Source: Sphingomonadaceae bacterium
Lineage (GTDB): Bacteria; Pseudomonadota; Alphaproteobacteria; Sphingomonadales; Sphingomonadaceae
Assembly (NCBI GenBank): GCA_947473355.1
Contig: CANJCQ010000015.1
Span: 1-59,834 of the forward strand
DNA length: 59,834 nt
Reading direction: 5' to 3'
Shown: one piece after another, positions 1 through 8,000 of the stretch
Layout of the letters: each line of letters begins with the position of its first letter
How positions within the stretch are numbered: the stretch's first letter is position 1
Translations under genes and position numbers: made by a program
Notes under the pieces: model-generated
Told to the model about the DNA's origin: nothing
The model's input: only the letters and a program-made list of their open reading frames with translations
The model's database searches: none

Positions 1-70
1 CATGCGATCGCGGGAAAAATGGCTTGATCCGGCGCATCTGCACCTCGCTCAGCATAAACAGATCGTCCAC
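1..70 (-). CDS. IS5-family transposase, N-terminal fragment
   Basis: From a GTG at 70 the minus strand reads VDDLFMLSEVQMRRIKPFFP and continues off the window edge. This is the typical N-terminus of small IS5/IS427-group transposases, in which a short helical segment precedes the DDE catalytic domain. An AGGAGG box lies eight bases upstream of the GTG, which decides the start. Only about 23 codons are visible, so activity of the element cannot be judged. The family call rests on recalled similarity of this N-terminus. Confidence 0.6.
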   Translation of the reverse strand, partial: MDDLFMLSEVQMRRIKPFFPRSH

Positions 71-147
71 AAGCAGCACCTCCTGGTGCCACCATTGAAT
101 CAACCCTCAGCCCATCATGCAAGCAATTTAACAGGTCCTGACCCTAG
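1..147 (-). mobile_element. IS5-family (IS427-group-like) insertion sequence, 5' end only
   Basis: The minus strand enters an insertion sequence that runs out of the window at base 1. It contains the first codons of a recognisable IS5-type transposase preceded by a strong ribosome binding site. The outer boundary is placed at the ACCCTAG at 141-147, because short IS427-group elements usually end about 80 bases upstream of the transposase and target CTAG or TA sites. That boundary is inferred; the other end and the target duplication are outside the window. Confidence 0.6.
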
Positions 148-229
148 TCGGAGGAGAAATATGCAGTAGAGCGTTGCTGCCGCGCGGCGAGGCGAAGCAT
201 GTGCCCGATTGATCCGTGATGTTGCGCAT
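148..229 (-). pseudogene. Start of a small ORF apparently cut by the IS5 element
   Basis: The stop codon of the MaoC-like gene (TAA, 231-229) overlaps an ATG by one base, a common arrangement for translational coupling. The new frame reads MRNITDQSGTCFASPRGSNA and continues to the presumed IS boundary near 147, after which it runs into IS sequence and stops. I do not recognise the product. It may be the 5' end of a downstream operon gene broken by the insertion, or a chance frame; no good Shine-Dalgarno precedes it. Confidence 0.25.
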
Positions 230-1443
230 TATTGGCCGCACTGGCCTCTGCGCGATGTGTTGTACCACTTCTTCGGCAGGCGGATTTCCGCCGTGGCTGT
301 CGCCTGGACCCCGCCCTTCTGGTTGGTCATGCGGCAATCGACCTCGATGATGTGGCGGCCGGCCTCATCGACATGCTTGCCCAGCACAGTGCCGGTCATG
401 ACTGTGATATCTCCCGAGAGCGCCGGCCCTCGATAGTTGGCGCTGGCGTGGGTCACCATGCCCCATTCGCCCGCCCAGCCGGCGAAATAATCGATCACCC
501 ACGCGCCCATCGAGGCGCCATAGCCATAGGACCGCGGCATGCCGATGGTGCGCGCCCAGCGCGGGAACAAGTGGCCGCGGCTCGCGCCATAGTAAGCGCC
601 GTCGGTCAGCTCGGGGTTGATCCGCTCCATGACCGGGCTGTTTTCGTGCCCGGCCATCTCTTTGGAGAACCCGAAATCCTCGAGGTTGATCTCGCGGCGA
701 TCAAGCGTGCCCCAGACGCTGAACATATAGGAGCGCCATTCGGTGGTGAAGCTGGCGACAGTGTGCGGGCCGAAGACGCGCTCCGGAAGCTGATCGCCGA
801 CATTCACATCATCCCACCAGCGTTCCTTGTGGCCGAGATCGTGGAGCATCTGGATCCAGGTGAACTTGCGGTCTTCCAGCGCGGCGATTTCCTGGTCGCT
901 CCACACCGGCTCCTCGGCATCGTCCATGTTGGTCTTCGCGCCGCCGACATGGGCGAGGTAGCGGATCGCGGTGGAGCGCTGCTTGACGATCAGTTCCCCC
1001 CGCTGGTTGCGGAAAAAGTTGTCGCCGCGCTGAAAGCAGGTCGGACCCGCAAAGCCAGTGTTCTTGACGGCATAGTCGAAGGGAATGCGCTCGTTGGAGA
1101 TCGTGTCGCCAGCATAGACCTGAACGTCCTCGAACCACCATTCATCGCCGCCAAACAGCAAGTGCGAGCCCGGGATCTTGCCGACGCAGCTTGGCGCCGT
1201 GCCATGGCCATCATCCATGACGACCGCGACGGACTGAGGGGCGACGAGTTTGCCCCAGCGGCTTTCAGCAGCATAAAAGCGATCGAAGTGCAGCAGGTTG
1301 GGATAGTGCATCGCCTGCACCCAGCGGCGGAAATCGTTGTTGCCGAAAGGTTCGCGCATCGGCGATGATTCGATCGGCTTGCCGAGGTGCTGGTCGATAT
1401 CCGAACAGTCGAGGGTCAATTCTGTGGTGTCGGCGCTGGCCAT
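229..1443 (-). CDS. MaoC-like double hot-dog acyl-CoA dehydratase/hydratase
   Basis: A 404-residue protein with two hot-dog segments, an N-terminal MaoC-like half and a C-terminal MaoC half containing the SYGYGASMGAWVIDY and SANYRGPALSGD stretches. Such proteins hydrate or dehydrate enoyl-CoA thioesters in the cytoplasm. The start is the ATG at 1443 because an AAGGAA-type ribosome binding site precedes it; an upstream extension to 1581 only overlaps the neighbouring pseudogene. Length suits two-domain MaoC proteins found in sphingomonad catabolic clusters. It lies directly against the IS5 end, so its operon was probably longer. The substrate cannot be inferred. Confidence 0.7.
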   Translation of the reverse strand: MASADTTELTLDCSDIDQHLGKPIESSPMREPFGNNDFRRWVQAMHYPNLLHFDRFYAAESRWGKLVAPQSVAVVMDDGHGTAPSCVGKIPGSHLLFGGDEWWFEDVQVYAGDTISNERIPFDYAVKNTGFAGPTCFQRGDNFFRNQRGELIVKQRSTAIRYLAHVGGAKTNMDDAEEPVWSDQEIAALEDRKFTWIQMLHDLGHKERWWDDVNVGDQLPERVFGPHTVASFTTEWRSYMFSVWGTLDRREINLEDFGFSKEMAGHENSPVMERINPELTDGAYYGASRGHLFPRWARTIGMPRSYGYGASMGAWVIDYFAGWAGEWGMVTHASANYRGPALSGDITVMTGTVLGKHVDEAGRHIIEVDCRMTNQKGGVQATATAEIRLPKKWYNTSRRGQCGQ

Positions 1444-1559
1444 GGCCTGTGGTTCCTTTCCCACCGCCCTTAGGCGGTCGCGATTCGCCTGAACCCCTTC
1501 GGCCAAGCCCGCGAGCAAGGCAATACCTATGCTGATCAGGCGTTCAGCATTTGATGCGC

Positions 1560-2074
1560 TCAGCGCTCGCTCGCTCCCCACAGTGTATTGGCCATGGCGT
1601 CAAGATCGGCAAAGTCAGTGCCCTTGCCAACGGATCGTGCCGGTTGAGCACATTGTGGCGTACCGGAACGAGCAGGCGGCGCGGCAACAGATGGTGGCGC
1701 TGGAGGCCAGAGTTATAGTCTGGCGCTGCCTTACGGTTGACCGCGCGAAACGACAGCCGGTCGCGGCGCGGGGCGGCAACCGGTGCGGCAGCTTCGGGGG
1801 CCAGCGAAGTGACATCGAATGTAAGCTCGTTGGCGAGCAGTTCCAGGCAACCCTGGCCCTGGCTGCGCTGATTGCTCACGCGGGTCACAGCAGCCTGCTG
1901 GCTCGGCCGGGCGAGCAAGGGTTCGAGCTCGGCGGCCGTGGCACGCGCGCCTGCCGGGAATAGCAGCGCCAAGCCGCTTTTCACGCTAGCAGCAGCAAGA
2001 TGGCCCGAACCGTTGATGTGAGCTTCCCCCCTTATCAACCCCATTGTCAATTGTCGGGCGCCATTGAGAGGCAC
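1560..2074 (-). pseudogene. Decayed AHH-type (HNH superfamily) nuclease gene
   Basis: One frame contains FRAVNRKAAPDYNSGLQRHH followed by LLPRRLL, resembling the GLQRHH-LLP metal-binding core of AHH nucleases. The continuation NRHDPL is in the same frame. The plausible C-terminal tail GKGTDFADLDAMANTLWG is in another frame and ends at a TGA at 1562-1560. The roughly 100 residues I would expect between the HH motif and that tail are missing. This fits an internal deletion plus a one-base frameshift. The start is uncertain. The family call is from recalled similarity to sphingomonad AHH-domain proteins. Confidence 0.5.
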
Positions 2075-2121
2075 GCGTCGTGTACTTAGACAGAACGACT
2101 GCCCCAGATTAGATCATTTTT

Positions 2122-2610
2122 TCAGAACAGGCCTAGACGGAGGCCTTCGCCAAGCGCCATGCCAAGTTCGCGGCAGTGGGCCAGTGCGCCCGGCAAAGGA
2201 TGCTTTGGCGCCAGGATCGCCTCGGGAGACTGCGCGCCCAGATTCACGATCAAGGGTTCCGCCACGCGCCGCAGCCGCCAGCCGGCAACGATCCGGTCGA
2301 TCTGCGCCTGCGCGCCGTGGCCGTCGGAGCCGGCGGCGATGGCAGTCGCATAGGGTCGGCCTGCGACCTGGCCGAGCAGCGGATAATAGCTGCGGTCGAA
2401 CATCTCCTTCATCGCCCCGGTCATACTGCCAAGATTTTCCGGGCAGACGAAGAGATAGCCTCCGGCTTCCAGCATGGTTTCGACCGAAACCAATTCGGCA
2501 GCGGCAAGCATGGCGCCCTGCCCCGCGCCTTCTGCGGCGGCTGCGGCCATCGCCTGAGCCGCGCCGGTGCGGCTATGCCAGATGATCGCCAGCCGGCACG
2601 ACGCGGCCAT
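2122..2610 (-). CDS. Flavodoxin / NADPH-dependent FMN reductase family protein
   Basis: A 162-residue protein beginning MAASCRLAIIWHSRTGAAQA, whose strand-loop with SRTGAAQAM matches the FMN phosphate-binding loop of flavodoxins. The later FVCPENLGSMTGAMKEMFDR resembles the second FMN loop of NAD(P)H:flavin or quinone reductases. It is expected to be a cytoplasmic flavoprotein. The start at 2610 lies seven bases after the stop of the upstream gene, so the two genes are probably cotranscribed. The partner redox protein is unknown. Confidence 0.75.
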   Translation of the reverse strand: MAASCRLAIIWHSRTGAAQAMAAAAAEGAGQGAMLAAAELVSVETMLEAGGYLFVCPENLGSMTGAMKEMFDRSYYPLLGQVAGRPYATAIAAGSDGHGAQAQIDRIVAGWRLRRVAEPLIVNLGAQSPEAILAPKHPLPGALAHCRELGMALGEGLRLGLF

Positions 2611-2615
2611 TTCGG

Positions 2616-3825
2616 CTAGCAACCCGATCCCCCGCCGAGAGCCTGGCCCAGAAGGCCGCCAAGCCCCCGCTTGGGGCGGCATTGCTGTTGCTGCTGCTGG
2701 CGCGGTGACGGGCGCGCGTCGGTTTCATCCATGCCCATCGCGCCGTTCATGCCGGGAATATCCATCCAGCTATTGGTCGATTTATGGCGGATGCGCGCGG
2801 TCCAAGCCAAGTTCCAGGGACCGCTCGCCGGGCGCGGCGGATAGGAGAACTCCTCCATCGGCCCGAAGGCGTTGAGCGAACCAACCCGGAAATCTGGCGC
2901 ATCGCGGCGAACCTCAAGCGGTATGGTGCAATTGGTGGCCGTAGGCGGCAGCACCGAACGATCGCGCACCAGTCCCGCCACCTGCCCCGGGGTCAGCCAG
3001 TCGGCATAACCGCCGCCAAACTGTCGCGTGGCGCTGGATGTCCACATCACCATATCGCCCATCTGCCCGCCTGGACCCTGCTTGCCGCCAAACATCGTGA
3101 CGAGATAGCCAGTAGCATCGGCAACACTGCTCCATTGCACCAGCGTCGAGCCGCTGGGATTGGCCGTGGTGCGCGAAGTGAGCGGCGCCATGAAGTCCTT
3201 GGTCAGGGTAAAAGCGATTTCCGGCGAATAGTTGCCCGCAATGCGGTGAGCACCGGGTAGCGAAGTGTCCGGCTTGACGAATTTGCCGTCTTCGGAGGGC
3301 CAGCGCCCGAAAGTGCGGCTGTTGGTCAGCGTGGGGCCCCAGTCGCGCACCACGGTGGTACACCACAGCCCCGGCGGCACCCGCCCTGCCGCCAACCGGG
3401 CGAAATCGATCACCACTGGCTGACCAGCGCCGGCACGCTCGCCGCAACCCCAATAGAGCAACAAGCGGCCGCGCGGCTTCTCCGGCATTTCGTCGGGTAT
3501 CCGCTCCTGTTCCAGAGTGGTCAATGCGACCGAACGGCCGAGCTTCGCGCTCGGCGGCATGAAGTGATCGGCCTTGGGACCGCCGACGGCAGGCGCAGTC
3601 GACGAGCCGAGCCGCAGATAGAGTTCGTGCTGCACATTGTTGCCGCGCCCGCCGCCCATCATCATGGCCATTGGGTTCATTTGCCCCGCACCCATTCCCG
3701 ATGTGGTTCCTGCCCGCATATCATAGCGGGCGACCGGGCCGCTGCTGGGCCAGCAAAGGGATTGCCGCTGCAACAGCAGCCGCCCCACCGGCGAGGCACA
3801 GCACAATCTTGCGAGATTTCAACAT
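2616..3825 (-). CDS. Exported hypothetical protein with an apparent N-terminal frameshift
   Basis: The body (about 360 residues, from ARYDMRAGTTSGMGAG on) has a Met/Gly-rich start, a region with paired WCTT and CGER cysteines, and a poly-Gln stretch before a Gly-rich C-terminus; I do not recognise a named domain. The only good start is the ATG at 3825, with GAGGAGG upstream. It encodes the typical signal peptide MLKSRKIVLCLAGGAAAVAA ending in PLLAQ, but that frame stops at the TGA at 3723-3721. The body frame overlaps it between about 3806 and 3721. A one-base indel near 3740-3760 would join them. It could be a real mutation, an assembly error or recoding. Confidence 0.55.
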
Positions 3826-3946
3826 GGCGAATCCTCCTCAACTGACGCGGCGATGCTAGCGCAATTGCCGCCCGGTGCATCGAAAAAGTGCACAAAAGCG
3901 GCGAACTGTTTTGCGCCCCGGCGGCGGGTCGGCTAGCCAGCGCGCC

Positions 3947-5734
3947 ATGACCGCTCAGCCTGCCTTGATATTCGGCATCGAAAAGTCGCTCGGCGGCAAG
4001 GCCTGGCGCTGGCGCGGCGGCAATATGGACCTGTCAGGCGGCCCTGGCGGGCTCGAAACCGACCTGCTCGATCAACTGCTGCTCTCGCGCGGCGTCGCCC
4101 GGGAGGATCTCGCCCGCCACCGCAATCCCGCGCTGCGCGACTTCTTACCTGACCCCTCGGTATTCCAGGACATGGACACCGCCGCCGAGCGGCTGGCGCA
4201 GACTGTCCTGAGCGGCGAGGCAGTAACGATTTACGGCGACTATGACGTCGATGGCGCGACCAGTACCGCGCTGCTGGTGCGGCTGTTGCGCGAACTTGGC
4301 GGCGCCCCGCGCTACTACATTCCGGACCGACTGCTCGAAGGTTATGGCCCATCCGCTGAAGCACTGGTGCGCATTGCCGGTGAAGGCTCCAGCCTTATCG
4401 TCACGGTCGATTGCGGCGCCATGGCGCATGAAGCACTGGCTGCCGCACGAGATGCCGGAGCAGATGTGATTGTCGTAGATCACCATAAATGTTCTCACAT
4501 AATTCCAATTTGCACCGCATTGGTTAATCCGAATCGCCTCGATGAAGACGAGACCGCCGCCGCCAACGGCAATCTCGCGGCGGTGGGCGTCGCCTTCCTG
4601 CTGGCTGTCGCGCTGCTGCGCAACTTGCGCCAGAAAGGCCGCTTCGAGAGCGCGCCCGAGCCCAACCTGTTGGCTCTTCTCGATCTCGTGGCGCTCGGCA
4701 CTGTCGCCGATGTCGCCTCGCTCCACGGGCTCAACCGCGCGTTCGTCGCGCAAGGGCTCAAGGTCATGGCACGGCGCGAAAACATTGGCATGGCAGCGCT
4801 GATCGACGCCTCGCGGCTCAACCGCGCTCCGACCTGCAGCGATCTCGGCTTCGCGCTCGGGCCGCGCATCAATGCGGGCGGGCGAGTTGGCGAATCGACG
4901 CTTGGGGTGCGCCTGCTGACCAGCGACAACCCCGACGAGGCGCGCGACATCGCCGAACAGCTTTCCCTACTCAACGAGGAGCGGCGCGGCATCGAAGCGG
5001 CCGTGCAAGAGGCCGCCGAAGCCCAGATCGCCGGGCAGCACAACCGCGCGGTAATGGTGATTGCCGGGTGCGGCTGGCATCCCGGAGTGATTGGCATCGT
5101 GGCGGGCCGAATCAAGGAAAAGACCGGAAAGCCGTCGATCATTATTGCGCTTGACGCAGATGGGGATGGCAACGGCAAAGGCTCGGGCCGCTCGATCACT
5201 GGTGTCGATCTTGGCGCAGCGATCATCGCCGCAAAGGAAGCTGGCCTCCTGCTGGCCGGCGGGGGCCATGCCATGGCGGCAGGGCTGACGATTGCCTCTG
5301 GCAAGCACCAGGCGCTGGCCGAATGGCTTGACGAAAAATTGGGCGCGGACGTCACCGCCGCCGCCACCAGCCAGGCGCTTCGGCTCGATCTCGCGCTGGC
5401 ACCTGGCGGACTGACACCGGAACTGGTTGCCCGGCTGGAAGGCGCGGGCCCCTTTGGCAATGGCTGGCCTGGCCCCAAAATCTGCGTCGGCCCGGTGCGG
5501 CTGGTCAAGGCGGACATCGTCGGGAGCGATCACCTGCGGCTGATCGTGCGCGGCGATGACGGCGCGAGTTTCAAGGCGATCGCCTTCCGCGCGGCGAACA
5601 GCGACATGGGCCAGACCCTGCTCCATGGCGCGCATGGCCGCAAACTGTGGCTCGCAGGCCGCCCCAAGATCGACGACTGGTCAAGCCGGGCCTCGGCAGA
5701 GTTGCACCTCGAGGACGCCGCCTGGGCTGATTGA
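3947..5734 (+). CDS. recJ: Single-stranded-DNA-specific exonuclease RecJ
   Basis: This 595-residue protein degrades single-stranded DNA 5' to 3' in recombination and mismatch repair. It shows the DHH-superfamily motifs in order: GDYDVDGATS at about 97-106, VDCG at 154-157, VVDHHKC around 176-182, and GGHAMAAG near 439-446 in the DHHA1 part, followed by an OB-like C-terminus. Length matches RecJ. The ATG at 3947 is chosen because homologues begin close to IFGIEKSLGGKAW; the upstream extension has no family resemblance. The codons around the DHH motif (about 4462-4546) are strikingly AT-rich compared with the rest of the gene. Confidence 0.95.
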   Translation: MTAQPALIFGIEKSLGGKAWRWRGGNMDLSGGPGGLETDLLDQLLLSRGVAREDLARHRNPALRDFLPDPSVFQDMDTAAERLAQTVLSGEAVTIYGDYDVDGATSTALLVRLLRELGGAPRYYIPDRLLEGYGPSAEALVRIAGEGSSLIVTVDCGAMAHEALAAARDAGADVIVVDHHKCSHIIPICTALVNPNRLDEDETAAANGNLAAVGVAFLLAVALLRNLRQKGRFESAPEPNLLALLDLVALGTVADVASLHGLNRAFVAQGLKVMARRENIGMAALIDASRLNRAPTCSDLGFALGPRINAGGRVGESTLGVRLLTSDNPDEARDIAEQLSLLNEERRGIEAAVQEAAEAQIAGQHNRAVMVIAGCGWHPGVIGIVAGRIKEKTGKPSIIIALDADGDGNGKGSGRSITGVDLGAAIIAAKEAGLLLAGGGHAMAAGLTIASGKHQALAEWLDEKLGADVTAAATSQALRLDLALAPGGLTPELVARLEGAGPFGNGWPGPKICVGPVRLVKADIVGSDHLRLIVRGDDGASFKAIAFRAANSDMGQTLLHGAHGRKLWLAGRPKIDDWSSRASAELHLEDAAWAD

Positions 5735-5756
5735 AAGCGGGCGGGGAACTGTGCTC

Positions 5757-5785
5757 TTGACCCCTTCCCCGCCCTTGCCTAAAGG
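5757..5785 (+). promoter_or_regulatory. Possible promoter of the tRNA-Glu genes
   Basis: TTGACC at 5757-5762 and TAAAGG at 5780-5785 are separated by 17 bases and lie about 34 bases before the first tRNA. The -35 is good and the -10 poor, so this is a weak prediction. Confidence 0.3.
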
Positions 5786-5818
5786 CCCGGCCCTACAGCC
5801 AGCGGCGTCAGCCGGTAT

Positions 5819-5893
5819 GGCCCCATCGTCTAGCGGTTAGGACGCGGCCCTTTCACGGCTGAAACACGGGTTCGATTCCCGTTGGGGTCACCA
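5819..5893 (+). tRNA. tRNA-Glu (anticodon TTC)
   Basis: A complete 75-base cloverleaf with an encoded CCA end. The acceptor stem pairs GGCCCCA with TGGGGTC, including one G-T pair. The anticodon arm CGGCC-CTTTCAC-GGCTG gives anticodon TTC, and the T arm CGGGTTCGATTCCCG is canonical. It reads GAA and GAG codons. It is followed 51 bases later by a near-identical tRNA-Glu with anticodon CTC. Confidence 0.97.
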
Positions 5894-5944
5894 TTCTTTG
5901 CAAGCCTCCAAGGGCTGGCTATGATGGGCAAGCCAGCTGCAATT

Positions 5945-6019
5945 GGCCCCTTCGTCTAGCGGTTAGGACGCGGCCCTCTCACGGCTGAAACACGGGTTCG
6001 ATTCCCGTAGGGGTCACCA
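5945..6019 (+). tRNA. tRNA-Glu (anticodon CTC)
   Basis: A 75-base cloverleaf with an encoded CCA, identical to the upstream tRNA-Glu except at three positions. The anticodon loop CTCTCAC gives CTC, specific for GAG. Position 7 and its partner 66 have flipped together from A-T to T-A, keeping the acceptor stem intact. It ends 31 bases before truA, with which it may share a transcript. Confidence 0.97.
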
Positions 6020-6050
6020 ACCAGCGCCAGAGCGAAATGAACCGCAGCCG

Positions 6051-6797
6051 ATGACCCGCTTTGCCCTCACTCTCGAATTCGACGGAACCCCCTTTGTGGG
6101 GCTGCAACGCCAATCGCAGGGCGCCACAGTGCAGCAGAGCGTTGAGGACGCACTGCTGGCCATCACCGGCGAGCAGACATCCATGCACGCCGCCGGGCGC
6201 ACTGATGCCGGCGTGCACGCCCTCGCGATGCGCGCTCACGTCGATGTCGCCAAGCATATCGCGCCGTTCCGCCTGATGGAGGCGCTCAACGCGCTGCTGC
6301 GCCCGGCCCCGATTGCCGTCACTGCCTGCGAGGTGGTGGCCGATGACTGGCACGCCCGCTTCTCCTGCATCCGCCGCTCCTATCGCTACCGCGTGATCGA
6401 GCGCCGCGCGCCGCTGACAATCGAACTCAATCGCGCCTGGCATGTCCGCCATCCGCTCGATGCCGATGCCATGCACCGCGCCGCGCAGATGCTGGTCGGG
6501 CATCACGATTTCACCACCTTCCGTTCGGTCCACTGCCAGGCAAAGGACCCGGCCAAGACGCTCGACCGGCTCGATGTGCGGCGGGAGGGGGACATGATCC
6601 TGATCGAGGCCGAAGCGCGCTCATTCCTCCATCATCAGGTGCGCTCGATGGTCGGGTGCCTGGTGCTGGTTGGCCTCGGGCGCTGGCAGGAAGCGCAGAT
6701 CGCCGAGGCGCTTGCCGCAAAAGACCGCACCGCATTGGGCCTCAACGCGCCGCCGCAGGGGCTCTATTTTGTGAGCGCGCTTTACCCCGGCGAGTGA
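6051..6797 (+). CDS. truA: tRNA pseudouridine(38-40) synthase TruA
   Basis: This 248-residue enzyme converts uridines 38-40 in the anticodon arm of many tRNAs to pseudouridine. The catalytic aspartate is D52 in the conserved [11 protein letters not shown] motif. The N-terminal strand [14 protein letters not shown] and the C-terminal [17 protein letters not shown] segment are typical TruA. Length is normal for the family. It follows the two tRNA-Glu genes directly, a neat functional neighbourhood. Confidence 0.96.
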   Translation: MTRFALTLEFDGTPFVGLQRQSQGATVQQSVEDALLAITGEQTSMHAAGRTDAGVHALAMRAHVDVAKHIAPFRLMEALNALLRPAPIAVTACEVVADDWHARFSCIRRSYRYRVIERRAPLTIELNRAWHVRHPLDADAMHRAAQMLVGHHDFTTFRSVHCQAKDPAKTLDRLDVRREGDMILIEAEARSFLHHQVRSMVGCLVLVGLGRWQEAQIAEALAAKDRTALGLNAPPQGLYFVSALYPGE

Positions 6798-6857
6798 TAA
6801 GCCAGGTTGCAGGTTGAAACGCCATTGTGGCGATGTTTCGCAATCTGGAGACAGCCC

Positions 6858-7967
6858 ATGACTTTCGCCGGCCAGCAACTCACCTCGCAGCTTGACGCCG
6901 ATGGTACGCTGACAGTGCAGCTCCGTGTCAAGACCTGGGATCAGCCGACCGGCAATCAGGTGTTGATCAAGGTCGAAGCCGCACCGATCAACCCGTCCGA
7001 TCTTGGCCTGCTGTTCGCCTCGGCCGACACCGGCAATGCCCAATATTCGCCAGGCAAGGTTGTCGCCAGGATGCCTGATAATGCCGTCCGGGCGATGAAA
7101 GCGCGCCACGGCCTTGCCATGCCCGCCGGAAACGAAGCAGCCGGCAAAGTTGTTGCGACCGGCGAAACACCCGCTGCTCGGGCACTGATGGGCAAACGGA
7201 TCGCCTGCGTCTCGGGCGCTGCCTATGGCAGCTATGACTATGCCGACGCGAGCATGGCCTTTGCGGTGGATGACAGCGTGACTGCCGAACAGGCCGCATC
7301 AAGTTTCGTCAACCCGATGACTGCGCTGGGGTTTGTCGAATCGATGAAGATGGAACATTTCAAGGGCATCGTCCACGCCGCTGCGGCGTCGAACCTCGGC
7401 CAGATGCTCGTAAAGATTTGTCAGCAGGATGGAGTGCCGCTGGTCAATATCGTGCGCAGCGAGGCACAGGTGAAGCTGCTCAAGGATTTGGGCGCGAGCC
7501 ATGTGCTCGATATGACCCAGGCCGATTTCATGGCCAATCTGGTCGAGGCGATTGCCGAAACCGGGGCGATGATCGGTTTCGATCCGATCGGCGGCGGCAC
7601 GCTGGCAGGCCAGATACTCACCGCGATGGAAGCCGCCGCCAGCCGCGGCGCCGCGTTCAGCCGCTATGGCTCGAGTGAGCCCAAGAAAGTTTATATCTAT
7701 GGCGCGCTCGATATGGGCCCGACGGTGCTCAATCGCTCGTTCGGGCTGACCTGGGACCTCGCCGGCTGGCTGCTCACGCCGTTCATGATCAAGGCCGGCA
7801 TGGAAACAGTCGTGCGGATGCGGATGCGTGTGGCTAAAGAGCTCACCACGACATTCGCCAGCCACTACAAGGCCAGAGTCTCGCTGGAAGGCATGCTGAG
7901 CAAGGAGGCCGTGGCCGAATACAACGCGCGGCGCACGGGGGAGAAGTATCTGGTCGTGCCGGGTTGA
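6858..7967 (+). CDS. MDR-family (zinc-binding-type) alcohol dehydrogenase / quinone reductase
   Basis: A 369-residue medium-chain dehydrogenase/reductase. The N-terminal GroES-like domain includes VLIKVEAAPINPSDLG. The Rossmann part includes HAAAASNLGQMLVKICQ and GFDPIGGGTLAGQIL. I see no structural zinc cysteine cluster, which points to a quinone-oxidoreductase or enoyl-reductase-like member using NAD(P)H. The start at 6858 is chosen for the CTGGAG ribosome binding site; a longer frame from 6807 has no support. It is monocistronic and converges on cobS. The substrate is unknown. Confidence 0.8.
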   Translation: MTFAGQQLTSQLDADGTLTVQLRVKTWDQPTGNQVLIKVEAAPINPSDLGLLFASADTGNAQYSPGKVVARMPDNAVRAMKARHGLAMPAGNEAAGKVVATGETPAARALMGKRIACVSGAAYGSYDYADASMAFAVDDSVTAEQAASSFVNPMTALGFVESMKMEHFKGIVHAAAASNLGQMLVKICQQDGVPLVNIVRSEAQVKLLKDLGASHVLDMTQADFMANLVEAIAETGAMIGFDPIGGGTLAGQILTAMEAAASRGAAFSRYGSSEPKKVYIYGALDMGPTVLNRSFGLTWDLAGWLLTPFMIKAGMETVVRMRMRVAKELTTTFASHYKARVSLEGMLSKEAVAEYNARRTGEKYLVVPG

Positions 7968-8000
7968 CCACCCGGGCAGGAACGGGGTGTCTATGGGCGC

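Noticed and set aside
232..1368. A 378-codon plus-strand frame opposite the MaoC-like gene
   Set aside because: It is a shadow of the MaoC gene, with no domain or ribosome binding site of its own.
5735..5818. Possible riboswitch before the tRNA-Glu genes
   Set aside because: The segment is short, has no conserved aptamer-like core, and is adequately explained as a promoter region.
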